From Candidatus Sumerlaeaceae bacterium (GTDB lineage: Bacteria; Sumerlaeota; Sumerlaeia; Sumerlaeales; Sumerlaeaceae), in NCBI GenBank assembly GCA_019695055.1, contig JAIBAT010000083.1:57725-121724 (forward strand): 64,000 nucleotides of DNA, in the 5' to 3' direction. Both the position numbers and the translations under genes were made by a program. Below the pieces are notes generated by a model. The model was not told the DNA's origin. It searched no databases and saw only the letters and a program-made list of their open reading frames with translations. This document shows positions 17,992-26,756 of this stretch, piece by piece. Each line of letters opens with the position of its first letter. Position 1 is the first letter of the stretch.

Positions 17992-19601
17992 GCGCTTCAG
18001 CCCAGCCCCGGAAAAGTCGCGCAGCCATCCGCGAGTCCGACGCTCACCGCCGGGAACGGCTCGTGGGCTGCATCGCGTTGGCGGTCCTTGTTCTTGCGGC
18101 GTTCCTTCCGGCCTTTCGGGCTGGTTACGTTTGGGACGACGCAGCGGTCTGGCAGAACCCCATCCTGTCTGGTTGGCGTGGCCTGGTCCAGATTTGGTTC
18201 GCACCCGCCGCGAATACCTTTGAGGAGCACTACTGGCCTCTGACCTACACCGTCCACTGGGTTGGCCGCCAGGTTTGGGGCACGGCGGCTGCCGGCTTTC
18301 ATGCGGTCAACATTCTCCTGCACGCTGCCAACGCGTGTCTGGTTTTTCTTCTGCTTCGGCGTCTCGCCGTTCCCGGTGCGTGGCTCGCTGCCGCACTGTT
18401 CGCGCTTCACCCGCTGCGTGTGGAATCCGTGGCCTGGATTGTGGAACTGAAGGACGTCCTGTCCGCGCTATTCTACCTGCTCGCCTTCCTCGCCTATCTG
18501 CAATACGACGCAACCACACGCCGCAACTGGCTTGGCTGGGCCTGCGGATTCTTGGCCTGTGCCATGCTAAGTAAATCCATGGCCGCCACCCTGCCCGCCG
18601 CCATACTCCTTGCCTTGTGGTGGAAGCGCGGCGCGCTCACCCGGCGCGATCTCCTCGGGGTGCTGCCGTTGCTGGTTATTGCCATGGTCCTCGCAACTGT
18701 TGATTTCCTTGTCGTTCGCAGGTTGCAGAAAATCGAAATTCCCCTGTCCGCCATCGAGCGGCTTCAGGTCTCAGGCAATGCCCTTTGGTTTTACTTCGCG
18801 AAATTTCTGTGGCCCGCCAACCAGATGGCGATTTATCCCAGATGGAACCTTGCAGAGACGCGATCCCTTGGACTCATTGCCGCCGCAAGCGCGGCGGCCA
18901 TACTTGTGGCACTCCTTGTTCTTCGGAACAAACTCGGTCGTGGACCCTTTGCGTCCACAGCCTATTTTGCTGGCACACTTTTGCCTGTCCTTGGGCTTGT
19001 GTCATTTAGTTACATGGAATACACCTTTGTGGCCGACCGCTTTACCTACCTCGCCAGCATCGGGCTTTGCGCTCTCGTAGGTTCAGCGGTCTGGACCAAC
19101 TTCCAGAACCAAAGCGCCCGGCGTATCGCTACGATTGGCCTGCTCCTGCCCTGCGTCATCCTCACTTTTCGCCGCTGCCTCACCTATCGCGACATGGAAA
19201 CCCTCTTCCGCGACAATGTGACGCGAGCACCGGGCGTATGGGCTGCGCACTTCAACCTGGCCCGTGCCCTGGGAGAGAAGCGCTCCTTCGCAGAATCCAT
19301 CAAGGCCTATGAAACCACTCTCGCTCTGAAACCCGACCATGCCAATGCCCACGAAGGCCTGGGTGTAGTGCTTGCCCGCGCCGACCGCCCCGCGGAGGCA
19401 ATCCCCCACTACCGCGAGGCGATTAAGCTCAAGCCAAAGGATCCCGTCACCCGCTCCAACCTCGCCGCCGCACTGGTTCAGTCCGCGCAGCTTAAGGAAG
19501 CCGCGGAAGTCCTGGCGGAAGCCCTGCGCCTGTTCCCCGAGGACGAACGCCTGCGCGCCATGGGTGAGGATGTCATAAAACGTCTGGGCAAACCCCAATG
19601 A
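17988..19601 (+). CDS. GT-C-type membrane glycosyltransferase-like protein with C-terminal TPRs, copy 2 of 3
   Basis: The protein has 537 residues. It repeats the motifs of its neighbours: YVWDDAAVW, EHYWPLTYT, HPLRVESVAWIVELKDVLSALF and a conserved SFSYMEYTFVADRFTYLA loop. The C-terminal TPR block (WAAHFNLARALGEKRSFAESIKAYETTL, ANAHEGLGVVLARADRPAEAI) has about three repeats. The conserved Asp pair after the first helix and the HP-x3-E-x2-AW-x4-KD block suggest a working enzyme. The start overlaps the stop of copy 1 and its stop overlaps the start of copy 3, each as ATGA, so the three are made from one message. Confidence 0.87.
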   Translation: MSASAQPRKSRAAIRESDAHRRERLVGCIALAVLVLAAFLPAFRAGYVWDDAAVWQNPILSGWRGLVQIWFAPAANTFEEHYWPLTYTVHWVGRQVWGTAAAGFHAVNILLHAANACLVFLLLRRLAVPGAWLAAALFALHPLRVESVAWIVELKDVLSALFYLLAFLAYLQYDATTRRNWLGWACGFLACAMLSKSMAATLPAAILLALWWKRGALTRRDLLGVLPLLVIAMVLATVDFLVVRRLQKIEIPLSAIERLQVSGNALWFYFAKFLWPANQMAIYPRWNLAETRSLGLIAAASAAAILVALLVLRNKLGRGPFASTAYFAGTLLPVLGLVSFSYMEYTFVADRFTYLASIGLCALVGSAVWTNFQNQSARRIATIGLLLPCVILTFRRCLTYRDMETLFRDNVTRAPGVWAAHFNLARALGEKRSFAESIKAYETTLALKPDHANAHEGLGVVLARADRPAEAIPHYREAIKLKPKDPVTRSNLAAALVQSAQLKEAAEVLAEALRLFPEDERLRAMGEDVIKRLGKPQ

Positions 19602-21121
19602 CCGGAACCCTCCCATCCTCCCGCGTGCGCAGCGGGCTTCTCGCGGCAGCGCTCATGGTTGCCACGTTTGCCGCCTACTCACCGGCGCTCCGCGCCGTTT
19701 GGGTTTGGGACGACTGGGCCATTTTCAGGAATCCGTTGCTCAGCGGTTTCGATGGCCTCATCAATATTTGGACCCGCCCCTCCGCCAACGCCAACGAAGT
19801 CCACTATTGGCCGCTCACCTATACGGTTTTCTGGATCATCAATCAGGTCGCCGGCATGAAACCCGCGGCGTTTCATTTCGTGAACGTGGCGCTTCACGCC
19901 TCCAACGCGGTGCTCCTGTGGCTGCTCCTCCGCCGACTTGCGATTTCGGGCGCGTGGTTCGCAGCCGCCGTGTTTGCCCTCCACCCGGTTCGCGTGGAAT
20001 CCGTGGCCTGGTGCATCGAACTCAAGGACGTGCTGTCCGGGTTCTTCTATCTGGCCGCATTTCTGCTTTACCAGATTTCCATTGATGGACGGCACCGTTG
20101 GCAGCCGGCCTACTTCGCGGCCCTCGCCTGTTTTGCAATGTCCCTGCTCAGCAAAAGTGTCGGCGTCACGCTTCCGGTGGCACTCCTTATCGTCGCCTGG
20201 TGGCGCGATGGGCGCCTCACGCGCCCGGTTGTCATGCGCACGCTGCCCTTCTTCGTCATGGCGCTCCTCATCGTGGGTGCTGACCTGCTCGTTGTTGGGC
20301 AACTCGAAAAGAACAGCGTAGCCCTAACTACGGCCGTCCGTGTCATCGTGGCCGGGCGCGCATTCTGGTTTTATCTCTCGAAACTCCTTTGGCCCATGGA
20401 ACTGTCCGCCGTTTATCCCGCATGGATCATCAACGCGCGCGAATGGTGGCTCTACCTGTATCCGGCGGCCACTGCTCTTTTCCTGCTTCGCCTGGTCATG
20501 GCCCGCCGCACCATCGGGCGCGCGCCCGGCGCGGCCTTTCTATTTTACGCGATCACCCTCGCGCCCACACTTGGCTTTGTCCCCTTCAGTTTCATGCGCG
20601 TCTCCTGGGTCGCCGACCGTTTCCAATACCTTGCCGCCATTGGGCCGCTGACCCTCGCCGTCGGCGGTGCGGCTTGGGCCCTGCGCAACGCGAGCCCGTC
20701 CCTGCGCCGAACAGCCACAGGGGGCGCGATTGTTGTGTGTGCGCTTCTTGGCGTCCTGACATGGCGGCAAGCCGCGACTTGGCGCAACGTCCAAACTTTA
20801 TTCGAGCAGGCTGCCCGCGTGGCGCCGGATTCCCCGGTGGTCCACCACAACCTCGGCGACGCCGCCCTCAGCACCAACCGCCCCGCCGAAGCGGTGACCT
20901 ATTACACCCGCGTCATGCAGCTTGAGCCCGCCTACACCCGGGGCCACGTCCTTCTTGGAGATTCGCTGCGCGCCCTCAGGAAGTCCGCAGAAGCGGTGCG
21001 CCAGTATCGCATTGCCCTGCGACTGGATCCAGACAACGCGGCAGCGCGCGACGGCCTCCGCAAGCTCCTGTCCTCCGGGGACCACCTCACCACGCCCCCC
21101 GAATGGGAGCACAAACCATGA
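19598..21121 (+). CDS. GT-C-type membrane glycosyltransferase-like protein with C-terminal TPRs, copy 3 of 3
   Basis: The protein has 507 residues. It has VWVWDDWAIF, VHYWPLTYT, HPVRVESVAWCIELKDVLSGFF and SFMRVSWVADRFQYLAAIGP, matching the other two copies block by block. The TPR tail is shorter, about two and a half repeats (SPVVHHNLGDAALSTNRPAEAVTYY, GHVLLGDSLRALRKSAEAV). Copies 1 to 3 are about the same size and in the same order of domains, so they arose by tandem duplication, and they have clearly diverged. The stop overlaps the lplA start as ATGA (21118-21121). The outward-facing catalytic domain and cytosolic or periplasmic TPR side cannot be fixed from sequence alone. Confidence 0.86.
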   Translation: MTGTLPSSRVRSGLLAAALMVATFAAYSPALRAVWVWDDWAIFRNPLLSGFDGLINIWTRPSANANEVHYWPLTYTVFWIINQVAGMKPAAFHFVNVALHASNAVLLWLLLRRLAISGAWFAAAVFALHPVRVESVAWCIELKDVLSGFFYLAAFLLYQISIDGRHRWQPAYFAALACFAMSLLSKSVGVTLPVALLIVAWWRDGRLTRPVVMRTLPFFVMALLIVGADLLVVGQLEKNSVALTTAVRVIVAGRAFWFYLSKLLWPMELSAVYPAWIINAREWWLYLYPAATALFLLRLVMARRTIGRAPGAAFLFYAITLAPTLGFVPFSFMRVSWVADRFQYLAAIGPLTLAVGGAAWALRNASPSLRRTATGGAIVVCALLGVLTWRQAATWRNVQTLFEQAARVAPDSPVVHHNLGDAALSTNRPAEAVTYYTRVMQLEPAYTRGHVLLGDSLRALRKSAEAVRQYRIALRLDPDNAAARDGLRKLLSSGDHLTTPPEWEHKP

Positions 21122-21846
21122 AACTCCTCGACCTTTCCCTCCCTACGCCGGAGGAGAACCTCGCACTTGAGGAAGCCCTTCTTGAAGCAGCCGAAGCTGG
21201 GGAATCCGGCGAGATTCTCCGCCTCTGGGAAAGCCCGGTATTCTTCGTGGTGCTCGGTGCGGGGTGCCGAGTCGCTGAGGACGTCAACACCGAGGCCTGT
21301 GCCCGCGCCGGCGTTCCCATCCTGCGCCGGTGCAGTGGCGGCGGCACCGTGCTCCAGGGGCCCGGTTGCCTCAACTACTCCCTCGTTCTCTCGTTGGACC
21401 ATCGCCCCGAACTCAAATCCATCGCCGGTACAAATATTTTTGTACTGAGTCGGGTGGCCGCCGCCCTCGCCACCCTCGGCATCGCCGCCGAGCAAGCCGG
21501 CATCAGCGACATCATCACCGGCGACATGAAAATCTCCGGCAACGCCCAGAAGCGAAAGAAGCACCACATCCTCTTCCATGGCACCCTGCTCTACAGTTTC
21601 GATCTCCTCCTTGTCCCCCGCTTCCTCCAGGAACCCAAACGCCAGCCCGGCTACCGCGACTATCGCCGCCACAAGGATTTTCTGACCAACATCGACGCAA
21701 GCCCCCGCGAACTGAAAACCGCCATCGAGGCCGCCTTCGGACCGGAGCTGGAACACCAGCACGAGGTCTCCCCTGTCGTCCAGAATCGAATCCCGAACCT
21801 GATTCGGGATCGGTATTCGAACGAAGCCTGGAACCTTAGCTTGTAA
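21118..21846 (+). CDS. lplA: Lipoate-protein ligase A family protein
   Basis: The start is ATG 21118 because it overlaps the stop of the GT-C copy 3 gene (ATGA); an ATG at 21103 would add five residues. The 242-residue protein has the lipoate/biotin-ligase motifs RRCSGGGTVLQGPGCLNYSLV (RRxSGGGAVxxDxGNxNYS-like) and the catalytic-Lys segment GDMKISGNAQKRKKHH followed by HGTLLYSFD. It attaches lipoate or octanoate to target lysines. One target, SucB (Lys43), is in this window at 38.5 kb. The Asp of the usual H/D-x-G-N-x-N-Y-S block is Gly-Pro here (QGPGCLNYS), so partner or acyl-donor preference could differ. Its link to the GT-C genes is by operon only. Confidence 0.88.
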   Translation: MKLLDLSLPTPEENLALEEALLEAAEAGESGEILRLWESPVFFVVLGAGCRVAEDVNTEACARAGVPILRRCSGGGTVLQGPGCLNYSLVLSLDHRPELKSIAGTNIFVLSRVAAALATLGIAAEQAGISDIITGDMKISGNAQKRKKHHILFHGTLLYSFDLLLVPRFLQEPKRQPGYRDYRRHKDFLTNIDASPRELKTAIEAAFGPELEHQHEVSPVVQNRIPNLIRDRYSNEAWNLSL

Positions 21847-22278
21847 GATTTAACGGGCATGGTTCGTCAGCATGGGTGAGGTTTCCAATCATCAGGATTG
21901 CCGTTAATATGAAGTTCTCTCCCAAGCCACGCCACTCAATGAAAGGTGACCTGAAACCCGAAACAACCCTCACAGTCGGGCTTTGGTTTCTTAAATTCGA
22001 TTCCGAGCAAGCCGCGGATATTCCTGACGTGGCGTTCAGCAAGCTGCCTTATTCTCGTGCCACTCCCGGAAGTTGCTTCATTGCCTTCCTGAATCACAAC
22101 AAACCGGCAGCTTCCAGCCGCAATTCCTGGCTCAGCATCAACAGTGTCGGTGCAGTTCTCAGTGTCCCCTGCACCGCGGACGCGGCCAGAAAACCCAATG
22201 AAAGCACCGTGGACTGCGTGCGAAGGGTGCTTGACCCTCCATAGCCTCGCCGGATCGCTGCGCACCAGCCTGGAATTC
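21847..22278. other. Intergenic region without a convincing gene
   Basis: These 432 bases lie between two convergent genes. Open frames exist on both strands (for example 21876-22244) but none has a ribosome-binding site, a hydrophobic or conserved pattern, or a recognisable family. I see no terminator with a T-run. Confidence 0.5.
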
Positions 22279-23142
22279 CTACTGGAGAGTGGAACCCCGC
22301 CTGCGCCGGCCGCGGACAAACTGCGCCACGACGGAGAGCGCAATCAACACTCCCGCAGTCACCACTGGCACCAACCATTGCGAATCAAAGAATGTCGCAG
22401 GCACCGCCTCCGGAAAAACGACCGACGCCGCCAGCGCCGGCCCATAGGCCCGCCACAGGTCGCGGAAAGGCAGCTTCTCATCATCCCTCCTCAATTCCAT
22501 CGTGATGATGGGAATCCCAAGGTCCACGCCCGCATGGGAACCCAGCGAACCCGGTCTGGAACCGATCTGTTGGACAGGCAGTTCGCAGTACCGCCCCATG
22601 TGGCGCGCAATGGCCTCGCCGGGCCCATCATAATCCAGACAGACCAACGGCTGGTGAATGCTGACGATCCGCGTCGGTTTTGCCCGGTCCAGCAGCGCCT
22701 TCAGCGCCTGCGATTCCGGCTCCGACAGCGCGCTGCCATAGCGGTCATTGTCCTGCCGGTTCGATGCCGGGAAGTTCCTGTTCAGGTCCACGCCATTGAC
22801 ATTGAAACGTTTGTCCGCAGCGTACCCATCGGGGTTCGCCACTGGCACGATGAGCAGTTTGCGTCCCGCCAACAGGTTCGGATTCCGCCGAAACCGATCT
22901 GCCAGTTCATGCACCAGCGGAGTGCCCGCATTTTCGTTCCCATGGATCGTTGCAATGATCAGCGTGGAATCGGGTCCCGTTCCCAGCTCCAGGCATTCGA
23001 TGGGCCGCCCCTCCACCGATCGCCCAATCTCAACGGCACCCTTAAGCCGACTTTCCGGTCCCACCGGTTGCCGCCGCCCGCACCCCGATAGCGAAAACAA
23101 CAGCAACAGAAAGCAGACACCATGGGACATCAATTTAACCAT
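22279..23142 (-). CDS. M14-family metallocarboxypeptidase, predicted lipoprotein
   Basis: The start is set at ATG 23142 (MVKLMSHGVCFLLLLFSLSGC), which gives a lipobox with Cys at about residue 21; in-frame starts at 23172 and 23130 are also possible. The mature enzyme has the M14 zinc ligands HGNE (IATIHGNENAG) and the distant His in SIHQPLV, and a catalytic-Glu segment IITMELRRDD. R-N-F-P (VDLNRNFPAS) is the usual substrate-binding block. A second hydrophobic segment near the C-terminus (VPVVTAGVLIALSVVAQF) and a basic tail make it anchored at both ends. M14 members cut C-terminal residues or gamma-D-glutamyl-diaminopimelate in cell-wall peptides. TATAAT sits just before the start. Confidence 0.87.
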   Translation of the reverse strand: MVKLMSHGVCFLLLLFSLSGCGRRQPVGPESRLKGAVEIGRSVEGRPIECLELGTGPDSTLIIATIHGNENAGTPLVHELADRFRRNPNLLAGRKLLIVPVANPDGYAADKRFNVNGVDLNRNFPASNRQDNDRYGSALSEPESQALKALLDRAKPTRIVSIHQPLVCLDYDGPGEAIARHMGRYCELPVQQIGSRPGSLGSHAGVDLGIPIITMELRRDDEKLPFRDLWRAYGPALAASVVFPEAVPATFFDSQWLVPVVTAGVLIALSVVAQFVRGRRRRGSTLQ

Positions 23143-23239
23143 CACGGCATTATAACGGGCGGGCATGACCACACGAAGTGGGACTTAACTGGCAGGGGAG
23201 ACAAATAAAAACGACAGGCTTGGTGCCGAAATGAGAAGC

Positions 23240-23917
23240 CTATTCGTCGGTCCAACCGGTATCCGTTCCAGCCAGAAACCACTGGTCCTCGTACAAAATG
23301 CCATTAACCCCAAGTCCGGAAGTGTTCGCATTGGTCCGGAAAATATTGCCGGCACTGGTTGTCCCATTTGTCGGATCGTAATCCCGGTAGGGCATGGTTA
23401 GGGGAACCATAAAGGCAATGGTGTTCGGCACTCCTTCCGCTGCCGGATAACCATTGAACCAGTCCTCGTCCGGGCCATTGGATGCCACAAGCCAATTAAC
23501 GCGCATATCCTTGTAAATAAGGTCCCCGGATTCACCGATGATTGTCCGGAGGCCAAACTCCATGGGATCCATGCAAACCTCGATCTTGTATGGGGTCCGG
23601 CTGAAGGTCTGACCGGACTCATGCTCGTAACCAATGTTCTGAAATTTGTTTCGCTGAGCAAAGAGATCCTGGTCGGTGGCCATGTACCTTAGCAGACAAC
23701 CACATTTATACTGGCCACGGTACGGGTAATGATTATAGTCCACGGCATACATTTCGAGGGCGTCGCCGACTACCTTTAGTTCCGCCCGCACCCGGGACAC
23801 CTTGGAGCGAACGCTTGCCTCCTGGTAGTTGACCGCCGCCATCATGGTGAGAATCGAAAGTATGGCCACAACGATGAGGAGTTCGATGAGCGTAAATCCC
23901 AAGACCCGACGTTTCAT
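23240..23917 (-). CDS. Type II secretion/type IV pseudopilin-like protein
   Basis: The protein has 225 residues, with AGGAG before the start. The class III signal peptide is MKRRVLG|FTLIELLIVVAILSIL, cut after Gly7, with the conserved Glu5 of the mature protein. The rest is a small pilin-type globular domain with a Cys pair (KCGC). The C-terminal stretch has YDPTNGTTSAGNIFR, a motif that also appears twice at the end of the gene at 33158-35005. Such pilins build the T2SS pseudopilus or type IV pilus and need a prepilin peptidase, which is not in this window. It is a single gene, with the M14 gene upstream on the same strand side but no clear operon. Confidence 0.88.
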   Translation of the reverse strand: MKRRVLGFTLIELLIVVAILSILTMMAAVNYQEASVRSKVSRVRAELKVVGDALEMYAVDYNHYPYRGQYKCGCLLRYMATDQDLFAQRNKFQNIGYEHESGQTFSRTPYKIEVCMDPMEFGLRTIIGESGDLIYKDMRVNWLVASNGPDEDWFNGYPAAEGVPNTIAFMVPLTMPYRDYDPTNGTTSAGNIFRTNANTSGLGVNGILYEDQWFLAGTDTGWTDE

Positions 23918-24182
23918 GGCACTTCTCCTCTGTCACCAGATTCGTATTAATTGTTTGTCTCGTCTCGCCCCCATGTGTCAATAGGATTCCTAATTCCGTC
24001 CCCATTTCCGCCCCATCCACAAACCGGGTCATTCGAATCAATTGGGTGTTTCCGGCGAAATTTACTGGCGCGCCCGTTTTATAATAGTGTTTACACGCCT
24101 GGCACGCCGTGAAACCTCCAATCCCATTGAAGGCAACCAAGCTGCGCCCCTGGCGCCTACGAGATTTGGGAGGGACTGGTTT

Positions 24183-26741
24183 GTGCGGCTAACGGGTTGG
24201 TTTGCAGTGGCACTGCTGCTTGTGGTGAGCAGCATGGAAGTTCGGGCTTCCGATGAATTTGACCCGACCCCCATCGGGCAACCCCCATCAGCCCCCGCAG
24301 ACCAATTTGCCGAGCCAACACCCTCCCCCAACGACATTATCCATTTTCCCCGTCCGCCCAAGCCTGCCGCCATTGGCATCGCCCCCGCCGCGCGCCAGCC
24401 GGCCGGCGCGCTCAGTGGTCGCATCGTCTACATGAGCGGCGGCCACGGCTACACCGCGGATTCCTCCGGCGTTTGGTATACCCAGCGCGGCAACGGGCAA
24501 AGCATGGTCGAGGACTTCGGCAACCTCGACCAGATGACCATGTATGCGATGTACTGCTTCAACGCCGGTGCCACTGTCGTGCCGTTTCGCCCCGTCGGCT
24601 ATCAATCGCTGGAAATCATTCTGGATAACGATGACCCCGGCGTAACATTCCTCGGCACCTGGACCAACAGCGCCGCCACGGTGTATTATGGCTCACCGGG
24701 AGACGTCCCCTACAGGTTTGCGTCGAAATCGCCCATCGAGACTGCAACAGCTCGCTACACGCCCACCATCGCCACGGCCGGATTTTATCCGGTTTATTGC
24801 TGGACGCGCGACGGATCCGACCGGGTCCCCGACCAGCTTTACCGCATTGCCTCGTCCGGTGGCCTCAGCGAGGTACGCATCAACCATCGGCGTGTCGGCA
24901 AGGGCTGGATTTACCTCGGGACCTACTTCTTTCAACCGGGCACTTCGGGGTATGTCGAGATCAGCAATGAAACCAGCAGCGGGTTGGGAACCTACGTGTT
25001 CGCCGATGCCATTCGCTTTGGCAATGGCATGGGAACCATCAACCGCGGAGCTGGCGTGAGCGGCAAACCGCGCGAAGACGAAGCCTCCCGCTACTGGGTG
25101 CAGAACGGCATCGGCCAGGGCGCCAGCTCGTCCATCTACGATGGCTCCTCCACGGATCAGGACGACAACGTCGGCACACCACCACGGATGGCTTCCTATA
25201 TGAACAACGAAGCCGAAGGCACCTTTGTGGAGCGCATCTTCCTCAGCTTCCACTCCAATGCCGGTGGTGGCCGCGGCTGTGATGGCTTGTACAACAACAC
25301 TTCACTCTTCCCCGGCACGGCGACGCCGCACCAGTTCCGATGGGCGACCCTGCAGGGTCGCCAAACCAACGACGACATGGTGGCCATTGGCGCTCCTCCC
25401 CTGGAAAATGCCTGGACAGTCCGTGGCGCCACCGATTCCGCGGTGACCTTCGCGCGCACCGACTACGCCTTCGGCGAGATCCGTAACGACTCCATCAACG
25501 GCGAAATGGATGCCACCATCTCCGAGGTGGCCTTCCACGACAGCAGTCTCGATGCTCCCCTGCTCCGCGACCCAAAGGTCCGCAACTGGATTGCCCGCGC
25601 GGCCTACAAGGCGACGGTCAAGTATTTCAATGAGTTTGCAACGGGCACCCTGGCCCTGCTCCCCGAGCCGCCCATCAATGTGCGCGCCACGGCCAACAAC
25701 GGCGTGGTGACGGTGGGTTGGGACCCGCCGGGATCCGTGGTGGCCGGGGGCGATGCACCCACAGGATATGTGGTCTACAAATCTTTCGATGGCTATGGGT
25801 TTGGAAATCCCGTTGTGGTGCCGGGCGGAGCAGCCACATCCACCGCCATTTCGGGGTTGCCAACGATGACACCGGTTTACTTCCGCGTGGCCGCCACAAA
25901 CGCGGGCGGCGAAAGCCTTCCCAGCGAAACCGTCGGCGTGAAATTCGCAGCCTCCGGGCGCCCCAAGGTCCTGGTCGTCAATGGGTTCGACCGGCTCGCG
26001 CGCACCCTGAATCCCATTGAAAGCGGACCGCACATGGGCGGCCCCACCGGCGCCACCGGCAGCTACGAGCGCGTCAAGCCCCGCAAGTCAAACTCCGCAG
26101 ACTATATTGTGCAGCACGCAATCGCGCTCAGCAGCGTACCTGGAGCTACCTACGATTGCTGCGCCAACGAATGCATCACCAACGGACAGGTCACGATGGA
26201 TCAATCCGTCTACAAGGCGGTGGACTGGATCCTCGGCGAGGAATCCACCACGGATAAAACGTTTTCCGCCGCCGAACAAACCGCCGTCACCAACTACTTC
26301 ACCGCGGGCGGAAACCTGTTCCTCTCCGGCAGCGAGATCGCCTACGACCTCGACAGCCAGAATAATGGCCGCACCTTCTACCGCACAAAATTCTACAGCC
26401 AGTTCAGCGCCGACACCGCCACCACATACAGCGTGGCCGCCTCCCCTGGCGGCATCTTCACTCCGGGGCTGACGTTTGATTTCAACCCCGCCAATGGCGC
26501 ACCCTACGACGCGAATTCCCCCGACGTGCTCACCGCCCTCGCCCCCGGCCTCGCCTGCCTTGCCTACGGCACCGGCACCATCGCCGGCGTCCAGGCAAAC
26601 AGCGGCAGCTACAAAGTCGTCAATTTCGGATTTCCCTTTGAAACCATCACCGACGCCTCCAAGCGCGCAACTGTCATGACCCAAGTCATGATCTACTTCG
26701 GGGTTCCGGCATCAGGTGTTGACCACTGGGAGCTTTACTAA
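24183..26741 (+). CDS. Secreted modular amidase: N-acetylmuramoyl-L-alanine amidase-like with golvesin-type and FN3 domains
   Basis: The start is GTG 24183: GGGAGG lies nine bases upstream and the first residues form a signal peptide (VRLTGWFAVALLLVVSSMEVRA, cut before SDEF). A longer frame from TTG 24042 lacks a ribosome site. The 852-residue protein has, in order: a GHGYTADSSGVWY block, a golvesin/Xly-type beta-domain (residues about 190-290, ending TYVFADAIRFG), amidase_3-like motifs (FLSFHSNAGGGRGCDG and EVAFHDSSLDAPLLRDPKVRNWIARA), a fibronectin type III domain (about 545-640), and a C-terminal alpha/beta domain with GGNLFLSGSEIAYDL. The amidase part should cleave peptidoglycan crosslink peptides; the C-terminal domain is uncertain. 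It is a stand-alone gene. Confidence 0.83.
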   Translation: MRLTGWFAVALLLVVSSMEVRASDEFDPTPIGQPPSAPADQFAEPTPSPNDIIHFPRPPKPAAIGIAPAARQPAGALSGRIVYMSGGHGYTADSSGVWYTQRGNGQSMVEDFGNLDQMTMYAMYCFNAGATVVPFRPVGYQSLEIILDNDDPGVTFLGTWTNSAATVYYGSPGDVPYRFASKSPIETATARYTPTIATAGFYPVYCWTRDGSDRVPDQLYRIASSGGLSEVRINHRRVGKGWIYLGTYFFQPGTSGYVEISNETSSGLGTYVFADAIRFGNGMGTINRGAGVSGKPREDEASRYWVQNGIGQGASSSIYDGSSTDQDDNVGTPPRMASYMNNEAEGTFVERIFLSFHSNAGGGRGCDGLYNNTSLFPGTATPHQFRWATLQGRQTNDDMVAIGAPPLENAWTVRGATDSAVTFARTDYAFGEIRNDSINGEMDATISEVAFHDSSLDAPLLRDPKVRNWIARAAYKATVKYFNEFATGTLALLPEPPINVRATANNGVVTVGWDPPGSVVAGGDAPTGYVVYKSFDGYGFGNPVVVPGGAATSTAISGLPTMTPVYFRVAATNAGGESLPSETVGVKFAASGRPKVLVVNGFDRLARTLNPIESGPHMGGPTGATGSYERVKPRKSNSADYIVQHAIALSSVPGATYDCCANECITNGQVTMDQSVYKAVDWILGEESTTDKTFSAAEQTAVTNYFTAGGNLFLSGSEIAYDLDSQNNGRTFYRTKFYSQFSADTATTYSVAASPGGIFTPGLTFDFNPANGAPYDANSPDVLTALAPGLACLAYGTGTIAGVQANSGSYKVVNFGFPFETITDASKRATVMTQVMIYFGVPASGVDHWELY

Positions 26742-26756
26742 GGCGGGCTTCGCCGA

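Noticed and set aside
21788..21812. Inverted repeat ATCCCGAA-N5-TTCGGGAT near the end of lplA
   Set aside because: It is inside the coding region and no T-run follows, so it is not a terminator. It may be a small palindromic insertion in the C-terminal tail, but one copy does not support it.
21876..22343. Open frames on both strands between lplA and the M14 peptidase
   Set aside because: No ribosome-binding site, no conserved or hydrophobic pattern. Left as intergenic.
24042..24182. Earlier TTG start for the modular amidase
   Set aside because: The first 47 residues would lie before the signal peptide and no ribosome site precedes TTG 24042. GTG 24183 has GGGAGG.
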